Assembly (NCBI RefSeq): GCF_023824315.1
Contig: NZ_CP098732.1
Coordinates: 2,356,001-2,420,000, forward strand
Length of the DNA: 64,000 nucleotides
Reading direction: 5' to 3'
Source: Acinetobacter tibetensis
GTDB lineage: Bacteria > Pseudomonadota > Gammaproteobacteria > Pseudomonadales > Moraxellaceae
Under the pieces are notes generated by a model. That model was given only the letters and a program-made list of their open reading frames with translations, searched no databases and was not told the DNA's origin. The first letter of the stretch is position 1. Each line of letters opens with the position of its first letter. A program made the position numbers and the translations under genes. Shown here one piece after another: positions 35,823 to 44,760 of the stretch.

Positions 35823-36521
35823 ATGACAACCAAAACCTCTACCGCTAAAAACATGACCAAGAAGCAAATTCAAACCTTCTTTGAACGTTTACGCGATCAA
35901 CGTCCGAATCCAACCACTGAATTAAACTTTTCAACACCATTTGAGCTGTTAATTGCTGTGACTTTATCGGCTCAAGCCACTGACGTGAGTGTCAATAAAG
36001 CCACGGACAAATTATTCCCCATTGCCAATACGCCTGAAGCCATTTTTGGACTGGGTGTCGAAGGACTCAAGCAATACATCAAAACCATTGGTTTATATAA
36101 TTCCAAAGCTGAAAATGTCATTAAAACCTGCCAAATTTTAATAGAGCGACATAACAGTCAAGTGCCCAATAATCGTGCTGACTTGGAAGCTTTACCTGGC
36201 GTTGGACGTAAAACTGCAAATGTGGTACTGAATACAGCATTTGGACATCCAACCATGGCGGTGGATACGCATATTTTTCGTTTAGGTAATCGGACTGGGT
36301 TGGCGGTAGGGAAAAATGTACTCGAAGTTGAGCACCGACTGGTCAAAGTCATTCCTAAAGAATTTATGGTGGATGCACACCATTGGCTGATTCTTCATGG
36401 TCGTTACTGCTGTATCGCACGTAAACCCAAGTGTGCCGAATGTGTGGTTTCAGATGTGTGTAATTGGCCAGAGCGCTTTGAATTTGGGGCTGCACGGGCA
36501 ATCCCCGTAAGCAATATCTAA
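35823..36521 (+). CDS. nth: Endonuclease III (DNA glycosylase/AP lyase)
   Basis: A 232-residue HhH-GPD glycosylase. The helix-hairpin-helix with catalytic Lys is in LEALPGVGRKTANVVLN, followed by catalytic Asp in AVDTHIFR, and a C-terminal [4Fe-4S] motif Cys-x6-Cys-x2-Cys-x5-Cys. It removes oxidised pyrimidines. A short N-terminal extension precedes MTKKQIQTFFERL, but the first ATG follows AGGGGG and is preferred. Pairing with rsxB may help supply electrons or clusters; this is inference. Confidence 0.96.
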   Translation: MTTKTSTAKNMTKKQIQTFFERLRDQRPNPTTELNFSTPFELLIAVTLSAQATDVSVNKATDKLFPIANTPEAIFGLGVEGLKQYIKTIGLYNSKAENVIKTCQILIERHNSQVPNNRADLEALPGVGRKTANVVLNTAFGHPTMAVDTHIFRLGNRTGLAVGKNVLEVEHRLVKVIPKEFMVDAHHWLILHGRYCCIARKPKCAECVVSDVCNWPERFEFGAARAIPVSNI

Positions 36522-36525
36522 ATCA

Positions 36526-36554
36526 CACAGCGCATAGAACTGACATGCGCTGTG
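36526..36554. other. Inverted repeat between nth and a small convergent gene
   Basis: CACAGCGCAT / ATGCGCTGTG pair perfectly (10 bp) around AGAACTGAC. No T-run follows, so it may be a Rho-linked or mRNA-end structure rather than a classical terminator. Confidence 0.6.
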
Positions 36555-36572
36555 ATCAGACGACAGACAGGC

Positions 36573-36782
36573 TTATTGCTTAGGTGGCTTTTGTTTTAAT
36601 TTCGGGTGCAACGTGTACTCAGGTTTTGGCGCAGTTTTATTTTCTTCTTTTTGCTTTTGTTGGGTTTCTCTTAACATTTTAAAGCTGATATACAACAAAC
36701 CTAACAACAGCGCTAAGCAAGCCACCACTAAAATGAATAAACCAATTTTTAACAAAATCGTATCCTCAAAAAGTTCGGACAA
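36573..36782 (-). CDS. Small single-pass membrane protein, unknown function
   Basis: A 69-residue protein with one transmembrane helix (about 12-34, IGLFILVVACLALLLGLLYI) and a charged, Pro- and Lys-rich cytoplasmic tail ending KQKPPKQ. No family recognised. It lies downstream of adk on the same strand, but a terminator separates them. The clear membrane helix and codon pattern support a real gene. Confidence 0.65.
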   Translation of the reverse strand: MSELFEDTILLKIGLFILVVACLALLLGLLYISFKMLRETQQKQKEENKTAPKPEYTLHPKLKQKPPKQ

Positions 36783-36785
36783 ATA

Positions 36786-36817
36786 AAAAGAGCCCTAATA
36801 TGACTTAGGACTCTTTT
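36786..36817. terminator. Terminator downstream of adk
   Basis: AAAAGAG-CCCTAA / TTAGG-ACTCTTTT form a stem with one mismatch around TATGAC; the minus-strand side ends in CTCTTTTTATTT. Confidence 0.8.
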
Positions 36818-36840
36818 AAAGTCAAAAATTCAGTTTTGAA

Positions 36841-37512
<672 letters not shown>

Positions 37513-37585
37513 TCATTTAAAACAATATGTATGATACTTCGAGCCAACAATTATGCAGATCTAAACAGTCAGCATGAGTATCTAA

Positions 37586-38902
37586 TTATAAGAAAGCCAC
37601 AAACAAATGTATTGTACCAGCTATAAATCCAGTGACCCCACCTAATACAATCAGAATCCATTCGTCTTCCTGAAATGCAGGACGTAACAGGTTCTGGAAC
37701 TCTTTCGGCGTTAACTCTCGAATACGCTCTCGGAACATTTGAAAGATTTTCTGTGCACGGCTCGCATTGAACGCAGGGTCGCATACTGGCACCATCGTAA
37801 TTTCAATTGAGCGATCAATCAAGTCCGTCTTGAGTTTTGCGTACTCTTTTGGCCCTAAAGATAACTGTAATGACGTTCTAACCAGTGGAGTTTCCATAAT
37901 TTGGTTAATATGCCGTTTGACGATACGACGTGTTTTGTCTTTTTTACTACCATACATCATTTCAGTCATGATGGATTTTAACGTAATCAGGTCTTCTGTG
38001 ACTACACTCGCAAATACGTCCGATACTTCTTCCTGACGCTTCATGAACGCACCTTGGATATTATACGTTCCGATTCTAGGCCAGACAGGCTTAACCCAAG
38101 GAAACTTACGATCTTTAGTTAATTCAGTGAGTTGCGGGTAACGTACATAATGTGGCTCTATCGGGTTAAAGACCATCCAGATTGCAATCCAGTTGGTTAA
38201 AAAACCCCAAACCGATGCCCAAAACGGAACTGTCCAGTGCCAAGGCACCACAAACCACACAATCATTTGGAACACGCCAAAAAACATTCCAATTAGAGCA
38301 CTAATGTGCCAAATGAAATTGATTTCTTTCTGTCCCACTTTTAAGAACATACGGACCATTAAACGACGATCACCCTCCATTTGGCTGACCACCATTTCAC
38401 GCATGTTAACCAATGACTCGACGTTCACAGTTAATTCTGTTACCAGCTCTCTTAACACTTCTGGAAGCTGCTTATGCGCCTGCGCATAGATACGGCGTTT
38501 AATCGAATAAGGTAGATTTTCCCAAAGTACGGCGTTGCGATCGACCATCACTTCATCAATCAGATGTTCCAGTTCAAAGCCAACCTGTTCACCGATAATA
38601 CGTGCCATATCTTCTGGATCCATGGCATCTAGAAATTCGCGCAAAGAACCCAATTTAGACAAGGTGTTATCGGTAATGATCCCTGAGATGCGTCCTGCCT
38701 TTCGCGGCACAATCCCCTGCCAACCCACAGGCAAAGGTCCCAAATGGAATCCCCAAAAAGTAATTGGATAAAATACCATTTTTAACGCCATCCAGACGTG
38801 TGCCCAGGTCACAAATGCAGTTACAGGAATAATGCTCAGCACAGCCCAAAAATCGGGACGATTCAAAAAGGTTTGCCACAACTGATTGATGTACTCAAGC
38901 AT
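37586..38902 (-). CDS. DUF445-family membrane protein
   Basis: A 438-residue protein with an N-terminal membrane helix (about 19-42), a helical DUF445 core (MKMVFYPITFWG and GRISGIITDNTLSKLGSLREFL segments), further hydrophobic helices near 200-245 and a C-terminal one (WILIVLGGVTGFIAGTIHLFVAF). The repeat-like segments seen in DUF445 proteins are present. Function of the family is unknown. Single gene upstream of adk. Confidence 0.85.
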   Translation of the reverse strand: MLEYINQLWQTFLNRPDFWAVLSIIPVTAFVTWAHVWMALKMVFYPITFWGFHLGPLPVGWQGIVPRKAGRISGIITDNTLSKLGSLREFLDAMDPEDMARIIGEQVGFELEHLIDEVMVDRNAVLWENLPYSIKRRIYAQAHKQLPEVLRELVTELTVNVESLVNMREMVVSQMEGDRRLMVRMFLKVGQKEINFIWHISALIGMFFGVFQMIVWFVVPWHWTVPFWASVWGFLTNWIAIWMVFNPIEPHYVRYPQLTELTKDRKFPWVKPVWPRIGTYNIQGAFMKRQEEVSDVFASVVTEDLITLKSIMTEMMYGSKKDKTRRIVKRHINQIMETPLVRTSLQLSLGPKEYAKLKTDLIDRSIEITMVPVCDPAFNASRAQKIFQMFRERIRELTPKEFQNLLRPAFQEDEWILIVLGGVTGFIAGTIHLFVAFL

Positions 38903-38963
38903 GCATATTTTCCAAAATAATGACTAAATAACAGAGATTAATTCTTAATTTTTTTTAAACAGG

Positions 38964-39491
38964 TTATTTTCTGCTTAAGCCCATACTTAATGTATAAGAG
39001 AATTGTATTTTCGGTTCGATGTGTTCCACAACCTCACCCTCACGATTTTTTAATTCTTCTCCTGCCCCAAGCCCGACACTCAATGTACTAATGCGATCTT
39101 TGTCTAACAAAACATATGCAAGATCTACACCCGCGCCTAAGCGCGTTTCATCTTTATTGTCCACTTGCTTACTGGCAATGTGACCCGCATAAGCCCCCAC
39201 ATAATACCCGTTTTTATCCTTCCCTGTGAAATAGTAAGGATATCTAAAACCAATTTGTGTTCCAAAAGGCGAATCATCAGTAAGAAAAAAACCTGCTTTG
39301 CCATAGGCAATACCATAAGGATTGACCCATTCAGCATTTAAGTGAATCAGTTGTTGGGTTACCCCTGCTCCAAGATTCCATGTGCTGACACTTTCAGGCG
39401 TCAATTTCGCATCTGGTAAATAATGATGGTCTTGCGCATAAGTTGTATTGAATAATGTTATCAATGCTAACAAGGGATAAACTCTTGTCAT
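38964..39491 (-). CDS. Exported beta-barrel-like protein, unknown
   Basis: A 175-residue protein when started at the ATG at 39491 (MTRVYPLLALITLFNTTYAQ), which gives a clean signal peptide; the frame stays open 18 codons further upstream. The mature part alternates hydrophobic and polar residues with many Gly and aromatic residues (YGKAGFFLTDDSPFGTQIGFRYPYYF), suggesting a small outer-membrane barrel. YfaZ-like proteins are one possibility. The C-terminus ends LSMGLSRK, not in a classical terminal Phe. Confidence 0.6.
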   Translation of the reverse strand: MTRVYPLLALITLFNTTYAQDHHYLPDAKLTPESVSTWNLGAGVTQQLIHLNAEWVNPYGIAYGKAGFFLTDDSPFGTQIGFRYPYYFTGKDKNGYYVGAYAGHIASKQVDNKDETRLGAGVDLAYVLLDKDRISTLSVGLGAGEELKNREGEVVEHIEPKIQFSYTLSMGLSRK

Positions 39492-39742
39492 TATTGTCAC
39501 CTTTGTCCTTATTTTAATTGTGCATGCATTCCAAATTTTTTGCATGTTTTTGACTTTAACAGAATTGTTTCTATTCTTATATACAACACCTGATCTTTTT
39601 ACTGTCTATAAAGTCAAAACACCCAGTTGCAATTAAACAACCTAGCCCCGACCAGTTCCAACAGATAAGCATTATCAAAGCCTGTGACTTGAGTTAGAAT
39701 AGCGCCTTCCTGATTCTCCCCCACAGTGTAAGTCAATAGCGT

Positions 39743-41800
39743 ATGAAGCAGCACTTTCCTTTAAAAAATGTCCAACAAGAAAAGCGCATTTATCGCAATC
39801 GAGTATTTATCTCTGTCGGGATTGTCAGCTTTTTTATGTTGCTGTTGGTGGCACGTTATGCCTACTTGCAGATTATGCAATATCAACAGTTTGCGACAGC
39901 ATCGGATCAAAATCGTATTCGACTTCAACCACTTGCACCTGCTCGCGGCTATATTTATGACCGTAATGGTATTTTATTGGCCGATAACTATCCTGTCTTT
40001 ACAGCAACGATGAGCCGTGCGGATATCAAAGATATTGACGACACAGTCAAGCGTCTTACCCCAGTTTTGAGTTTGACTGACGAAGATATTGAACGCTTCC
40101 TGTCTCGGATTGAAACCTCGAAAAAAACCGAACGCGTTTCGATTAAACTTAATTTAACTGAAACGGATATTGCCAAATTCAGTGAAGTTAAATTCCAGTT
40201 TCCTGGAGTCAATATAGAGACCCAAATGACCCGTTATTATCCACATGGTGAACTGTTTGCCCATGTGATTGGTTATGTGGGTCGTATTAATGACAAAGAA
40301 CTAAAAAGTATTGATAAAGACTTATATGCAGGCACCAACCTCATTGGAAAAATTGGGGTGGAAAAATCCTATGAGGAACTCTTGCATGGCGTACCCGGTA
40401 ATGAATCTGTCGAAGCCGATGCGCATGGTAATGTCCTGCGCCATTTAGGACGTAAAGAACCCGTTCGTGGTAATGATTTATATCTTTCGCTCGATTATGG
40501 CTTACAGACTGTCGCTACCGAGCAATTGGCAGGACGTCGTGGCGCCATTGTCGCCATGGATCCGCGTACAGGAGAAATCCTTGCGCTGGTTTCTAGCCCA
40601 AGCTTTAACCCAAACTTGTTTGTTACAGGGATTAGCCATACCGACTATAGCGGTTTACGCGATAACCTTGATCAACCGCTTTATAACCGTGCAGTACAAG
40701 GGGCATATCCACCGGGTTCAACCATTAAACCCATGTTTGGTTTAGGAGGTATTCACTACGGCTATATCGACTGGGGTACCGCAATTTCTGATCATGGCTA
40801 CTTTACTCTGCCGGGTGACTCTCATAAATTCCGTGACTGGAAAAAATCGGGGCATGGTGTAGTCAATCTACATAAGGCCCAAGTCGTTTCCTGTGATACC
40901 TTCTATTACGTGCTCTCTTACCGTATGGGTATTGAGAAAATGAATTCATGGATGCGTCAATTTGGCTTCGGTCAGAAAACAGGGGTGGATTTACCGAGTG
41001 AAAGTGAAGGGCTATATCCAAATCCTGACTGGAAAATGCGTACACGAAAAAGTAAATGGCTGAAAGGTGAAACGATTTCGGTCAGTATTGGTCAAGGTGC
41101 ATTTACCGCCACGCCATTGCAATTAGCCATGGCTACAGCAATCACTGCCAATCATGGTGCACATGTTATCCCACATGTATTACAAACCAGTAAAGGGGCT
41201 AAACCACATAAAGTTTTAAATGCACCTGATGGGCATATTCAGTTTAATGGTAAAGACGAAGACTGGGTACAAATGCGAGATGCCATGGTAGATGTAATTG
41301 AAACTGGTACAGGTCGTGGTATTCGGACGCCAATGTATAAAATTGCAGGAAAAACAGGTACAGCACAGGTCAAAAGTATTGCGCAAGGGAAAAAATATAA
41401 TGAAGCTTTACTGACCGAACGTCAGTTAGACCACGGTCTCTTTGTGGGTTTCGCACCTGCAGAAAATCCTGAGATTGCCATTGCTGTAGTGTGGGAAAAT
41501 GGTCGTCATGGTGGTTCTGCTGCACAATTGGCAAGACCTGTATTTGACTATTGGTTAATGCAACGTAAAAAGAACCCGATTAAACCTGAAGGGCATCAAA
41601 TTAGTGGTGGATTAATGACTGCTGGTATTAAACCAGGTGAACTGCCGAGTGGCTCTGGTACATCTAGCTCAACCGCTAGTACTCAGGCTCAGCAAAGCAC
41701 GTCAACACCTCATACTGCTACACATTCACAAACTCAAGTTGCGCCGACACAACCACAAGCCCAAGCCGCACCAACTGCTGCAACGGAAGATATTGAATAA
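39743..41800 (+). CDS. mrdA: Penicillin-binding protein 2 (peptidoglycan transpeptidase)
   Basis: A 685-residue class B PBP. It has an N-terminal membrane helix (about 22-45), a dimerisation/pedestal domain and a transpeptidase domain with the SxxK motif STIKP in PPGSTIKPMFGLGG (about 327) and KTGTAQV (about 537). PBP2 elongates the side wall with RodA and MreC. The last 60 residues are low-complexity Ser/Thr/Gln/Ala, typical of extended periplasmic tails. It overlaps rsmD by one base. Confidence 0.96.
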   Translation: MKQHFPLKNVQQEKRIYRNRVFISVGIVSFFMLLLVARYAYLQIMQYQQFATASDQNRIRLQPLAPARGYIYDRNGILLADNYPVFTATMSRADIKDIDDTVKRLTPVLSLTDEDIERFLSRIETSKKTERVSIKLNLTETDIAKFSEVKFQFPGVNIETQMTRYYPHGELFAHVIGYVGRINDKELKSIDKDLYAGTNLIGKIGVEKSYEELLHGVPGNESVEADAHGNVLRHLGRKEPVRGNDLYLSLDYGLQTVATEQLAGRRGAIVAMDPRTGEILALVSSPSFNPNLFVTGISHTDYSGLRDNLDQPLYNRAVQGAYPPGSTIKPMFGLGGIHYGYIDWGTAISDHGYFTLPGDSHKFRDWKKSGHGVVNLHKAQVVSCDTFYYVLSYRMGIEKMNSWMRQFGFGQKTGVDLPSESEGLYPNPDWKMRTRKSKWLKGETISVSIGQGAFTATPLQLAMATAITANHGAHVIPHVLQTSKGAKPHKVLNAPDGHIQFNGKDEDWVQMRDAMVDVIETGTGRGIRTPMYKIAGKTGTAQVKSIAQGKKYNEALLTERQLDHGLFVGFAPAENPEIAIAVVWENGRHGGSAAQLARPVFDYWLMQRKKNPIKPEGHQISGGLMTAGIKPGELPSGSGTSSSTASTQAQQSTSTPHTATHSQTQVAPTQPQAQAAPTAATEDIE

Positions 41801-42354
41801 TGAAGAATCAACTCAGAATTATTGGTGGAGAATGGAAGCGACGCCAACTCGCATTTGCAAGTATTGAAGGACTACGCCCGACCCCTGACCGCGTCCGCGA
41901 AACCTTGTTTAACTGGTTAATGTGGGATATTCAAAATGCACAAGTACTGGATTTGTGTACAGGTTCTGGGGCTTTAAGTTTTGAAGCCCTCTCACGTGGC
42001 GCAAAACATGTCACGATGATTGAACCTAACCAAACTCAGGCACAATTTCTAAAGCAGAATATTCAATTATTAAAAGCAGACAATTGCCAATTAAAAGTGA
42101 CCACGGCTCAACAAGCGCTCGTGACACTAAAGTCAAGTTTTGATCTGGTGTTCTTAGATCCACCTTATAGTTTAAATCTTTGGGAAGAACTGGCCAAACT
42201 GACTGATCCGCTGATTGCTGAAAATGGGTTGATTTATATTGAAGCTGATCGTGAGCTCAACACGCTGAATTTACCGCACAGTTGGCAATCTATAAAGCAA
42301 ACCAAAGCTGGTACAGTCCGAGCAGGCTTATATAAAAAAGTGACTCGTTCTTAA
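41800..42354 (+). CDS. rsmD: 16S rRNA (guanine966-N2)-methyltransferase RsmD
   Basis: A 184-residue SAM-dependent methyltransferase. The N-terminus has RIIGGEWKRRQLAF and RPTPDRVRETLFNWL, the SAM-binding loop is DLCTGSGALSFEALSRGA, and the catalytic motif is FLDPPYS. It methylates G966 of 16S rRNA. The start codon overlaps the mrdA stop (TAATG), so the two are coupled although functionally unrelated. Confidence 0.96.
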   Translation: MKNQLRIIGGEWKRRQLAFASIEGLRPTPDRVRETLFNWLMWDIQNAQVLDLCTGSGALSFEALSRGAKHVTMIEPNQTQAQFLKQNIQLLKADNCQLKVTTAQQALVTLKSSFDLVFLDPPYSLNLWEELAKLTDPLIAENGLIYIEADRELNTLNLPHSWQSIKQTKAGTVRAGLYKKVTRS

Positions 42355-42366
42355 TGCATATTTAAT

Positions 42367-42406
42367 TTGAAGCCAGTTATGCGCACCCTGCCTCAACTGG
42401 CTTCAA
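42367..42406. other. Perfect inverted repeat after rsmD
   Basis: TTGAAGCCAGTT / AACTGGCTTCAA, 12-bp perfect stem with a 16-nt loop, 13 bp after the rsmD stop. No T-run; it may end transcripts of the convergent genes in a Rho-dependent way or protect 3' ends. Confidence 0.6.
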
Positions 42407-42442
42407 ATAATAAATGCAACAGCTCAACACCATACAATCACA

Positions 42443-42628
42443 TTAACGTGGTGGTTGGTTATGATCATTATGCTGATTATTCGAATGATCATGCTGATTA
42501 GAATCAGGTCGATGATCTGAACCATGATGTGGAGGTGGTCTATTGTGCCGATGATCCCAATCACCATGCCATAGACATCCCGTGAGTAAACTCGTGGTTA
42601 AAACCAATAACACAATATTTTTAATCAT
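42443..42628 (-). CDS. Small His-rich lipoprotein A
   Basis: A 61-residue lipoprotein: signal peptide MIKNIVLLVLTTSLLTGC with lipobox LTGC at 15-18, then a 43-residue mature part made of His, Asp, Asn and Pro (WDHRHNRPPPHHGSDHRPD). The composition suggests metal binding in the periplasm. It has the same start (Met-Ile-Lys) and layout as the protein at 43290 and the remnant between. No family recognised; export and lipidation are well supported. Confidence 0.75.
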   Translation of the reverse strand: MIKNIVLLVLTTSLLTGCLWHGDWDHRHNRPPPHHGSDHRPDSNQHDHSNNQHNDHNQPPR

Positions 42629-42777
42629 TATTTTTCCCTAACCTTTTTATCCAATTTTTATTACTTCTGATTCAAAGATCCTGAATAGCAATCTTTTTTT
42701 GCTGCCTATTCCCACCACAAAATACAAAGACTTGAAAGATAATTCGGTTCAATAACATATAAAAATTTGGTTTTTAA

Positions 42778-42814
42778 ATAAAAACCAGATGGAAAAAACC
42801 AATCTCCATCTGGT
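42778..42814 (-). terminator. Terminator of the decayed lipoprotein gene
   Basis: ACCAGATGG / CCATCTGGT form a 9-bp stem; on the minus strand TTTTTATTT follows. It sits 10 bp after the stop codon of the remnant, evidence that a gene was expressed here. Confidence 0.8.
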
Positions 42815-42824
42815 GCATTGATAC

Positions 42825-43017
42825 TCATAAATCAATTAAAGGGTATCGAATAAAGTCAACTTTGGGAGATGAACCATTTTTGTCATGCATATGTTTTTGA
42901 TGAGATGGTTCTGGTTGATAATCAGTTTCTTGAAGCATTGGACTTGTACTTGAATGATCCATGCCTGCGCTATGTGACATACAACCCATCATCAAGCCAG
43001 TACTCAGCTTTTATCAT
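42825..43017 (-). pseudogene. Remnant of a Met/His-rich lipoprotein gene
   Basis: A ribosome site (GGGGAAGG) and an ATGATAAAA start match those of the neighbouring lipoprotein at 43290, but that frame ends after 15 codons. From the next codons, in another frame, the sequence reads KLSTGLMMGC-MSHSAGMDHSS, a lipobox followed by a Met/His-rich mature part of about 56 residues that runs to a normal stop and terminator. A deletion with frameshift in the signal-peptide core explains both. The span of 193 bp is not a multiple of three. Confidence 0.65.
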
Positions 43018-43289
43018 TTTCCTTCCCCTTTTTACTAGGGTCGAATATTTATTATTCTCCTTTAAAGCGATTTAGGGGTTTTCAATTTGTGCGTTTTTTG
43101 TACTATTTTTTAAAATACGTCTACTCTATCACTAATAGAAAAATTGCGATAAATAAAAGCCGTGCTAAAACAATTATGTTCTTGTCTTCAATTTTTCGAA
43201 AATTATCTCCCGCAACTCATCTAACATAAAGTTAAATAAGAACAACATCCTCTTATTTAACGAGATATTCAGCATCCTTAAAAATTCAG

Positions 43290-43595
43290 CTAATGTGGTA
43301 ATGGCCTAGTCTGCTTATAGTTTGGTCGATCTGGTCGATGATCAGGTGGACGACTTTCAGGAGGTCTACGTCCAGATGGACGGTGCTCTGGTGGCCTATT
43401 TTCTGGAGGACGATGCTGTGAAGGATGATCATGCGGAGGTCTATAATCTGGACGTCCATCCCATCCATAACCATAACCATAAGATGGTCGATGATCATAG
43501 TCGTGATGATCATGGTCATACCAATCATCATCATACCAAACACAACCCGACAACATAATGACCGACAAAGTGGATAACACAATTAGTTTTATCAT
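43290..43595 (-). CDS. His/Asp/Pro-rich repeat lipoprotein B
   Basis: A 101-residue lipoprotein. The signal peptide ends in lipobox MLSGC (Cys18). The mature part starts VWYDDDWYDHDHHDYDH, then a Tyr/Gly stretch, then about six imperfect repeats of the form RPPE(N/H/S) and RPPDHRPDRP. It is related in plan to lipoprotein A. His/Asp clusters suggest metal binding; Pro-rich repeats could cross or contact the wall. A good GGGGAAC ribosome site precedes the ATG. Confidence 0.75.
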   Translation of the reverse strand: MIKLIVLSTLSVIMLSGCVWYDDDWYDHDHHDYDHRPSYGYGYGWDGRPDYRPPHDHPSQHRPPENRPPEHRPSGRRPPESRPPDHRPDRPNYKQTRPLPH

Positions 43596-44225
43596 AATGT
43601 TCCCCTTACATATGGGAGTACTTCTTCATTATTCAGAACAAAGATGAATAAAAAACAAGCAACTTGTTCTTTTTTTGTTATAGCAAAATAAATGTGCTTT
43701 CATGACTTAATGTCTATATTTCCATTCATTAAAAATAGATGTAATTCCATCACCTTAACGCTTTTTATCGAACAGTTATTCTTCTAGGCTGAAGCAATAT
43801 GACCGACCTAGTCAAATCACGTTGATGAATACTCTCAGTTAAAATACTTTAAAATATATTGTATTTTTTCAATATCTTTAATTTTTGTTCAATACATCTG
43901 AATCCGAAATAATTTCTTACAAGTCTCCCCTGAGTCATCCCTCCATAAAACAGTCTCGCCCTAGCCATTGTGTGTGGTTTAAGTAAATGAAAATCGTTTA
44001 ATGACGTGCTGTTGAAATATTTAAATACAAATCCTGATGACCGTTTCACCTCATTGTTACCTGAGCTACACAGTTTGCACATTATTGTATTATTCACGTA
44101 ATTCGTTCTGTTTCGCTTTGTTGTTTCAATTGATTGAATGCCTGTGAATCCTTAGCATGAGTCCTGTTCTGACTTAAGTGATGATAAGTAGAACAGCTTT
44201 AATTTTATCTCGTTAATAACACAGG
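43596..44225. other. 630-bp region with no certain gene
   Basis: AT-rich DNA. The only longer open frame is on the minus strand from a GTG at 44097 to 43849 (82 codons). It has a CxxC near the start (MCKLCSS) and a basic C-terminus, but no ribosome site, family or typical codon pattern convinced me. Otherwise nothing is seen. Confidence 0.4.
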
Positions 44226-44234
44226 ATGCCTATT

Positions 44235-44432
44235 ATGAAATTAACTCATATCCTACTTGCAACAACCTTTGCTGCTGTAACAACCACAACTTTTGCTGCA
44301 ACAACTGAACAACCTCAAACTGAAGAAAAAGTCATTGTTTCAACCCAAGAGCAACCTGCTAGTTCTGCAACTGAAGGCTCGGCTGCTCAACCTACTACAG
44401 ACTCAGCAAGTGAAGCTACGCCAGCACAATAA
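44235..44432 (+). CDS. Small exported Ala/Thr/Glu-rich protein
   Basis: A 65-residue protein if started at MKLTHILLATTFAAV; an ATG three codons upstream (44226) is equally possible. The signal peptide ends AFA. The mature 44 or so residues are Thr/Glu/Gln/Ser/Ala-rich and probably disordered. No family recognised. A pair of hairpins follows, supporting a real, separately transcribed gene. Confidence 0.65.
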   Translation: MKLTHILLATTFAAVTTTTFAATTEQPQTEEKVIVSTQEQPASSATEGSAAQPTTDSASEATPAQ

Positions 44433-44449
44433 GGCCTAGTACACCAGTT

Positions 44450-44534
44450 TTCTAAGACCTTCACTCCACCTCATTCACTCGAAGGTCTTAGAAATTTTCA
44501 GGTGATTCAGCGTATTCTGTGTCACCTGAATTTT
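44450..44534 (+). terminator. Two consecutive terminator-like hairpins
   Basis: First stem TTCTAAGACCTTC / GAAGGTCTTAGAA (13 bp, 44450-44493) followed by ATTTTC; second stem TTCAGGTGA / TCACCTGAA (44497-44530) followed by TTTTC. Together they give a tandem terminator. Confidence 0.75.
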
Positions 44535-44760
44535 CTAAGAAATGTATAATTATCTAAAATTCCTGAATAATGAATATAGTTAATTATGATGATTCCCATG
44601 ACATCAACTATGATTGATTTTTAAATAAAGTAAATAAAATCATATAAATATTAAAAATATTAAACCTAACCCAAAACCTATTTATGCTAGCTATCCACTA
44701 TGGCATAGCTTGTTTGAAGTCATGACTTCACCGTTAATAGCATTATTGTGAATGGATTGA
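44535..44760. promoter_or_regulatory. Upstream region of the mhpA-like gene
   Basis: AT-rich; with the hairpins it makes a 328-bp gap. An ATAGTT...AACTAT inverted pair (about 44576-44609) could be a regulator site. No clear promoter. Confidence 0.35.

Noticed and set aside
43320..43440. Tandem-repeat DNA that might look like a CRISPR array
   Set aside because: The units are short, unequal and in frame with protein repeats; there are no spacers or cas genes.
43290..43582. Alternative 98-codon Met/Ile-rich frame overlapping lipoprotein B
   Set aside because: It reads the His/Asp/Pro repeat DNA in the wrong phase; the other frame has a proper signal peptide and lipobox.
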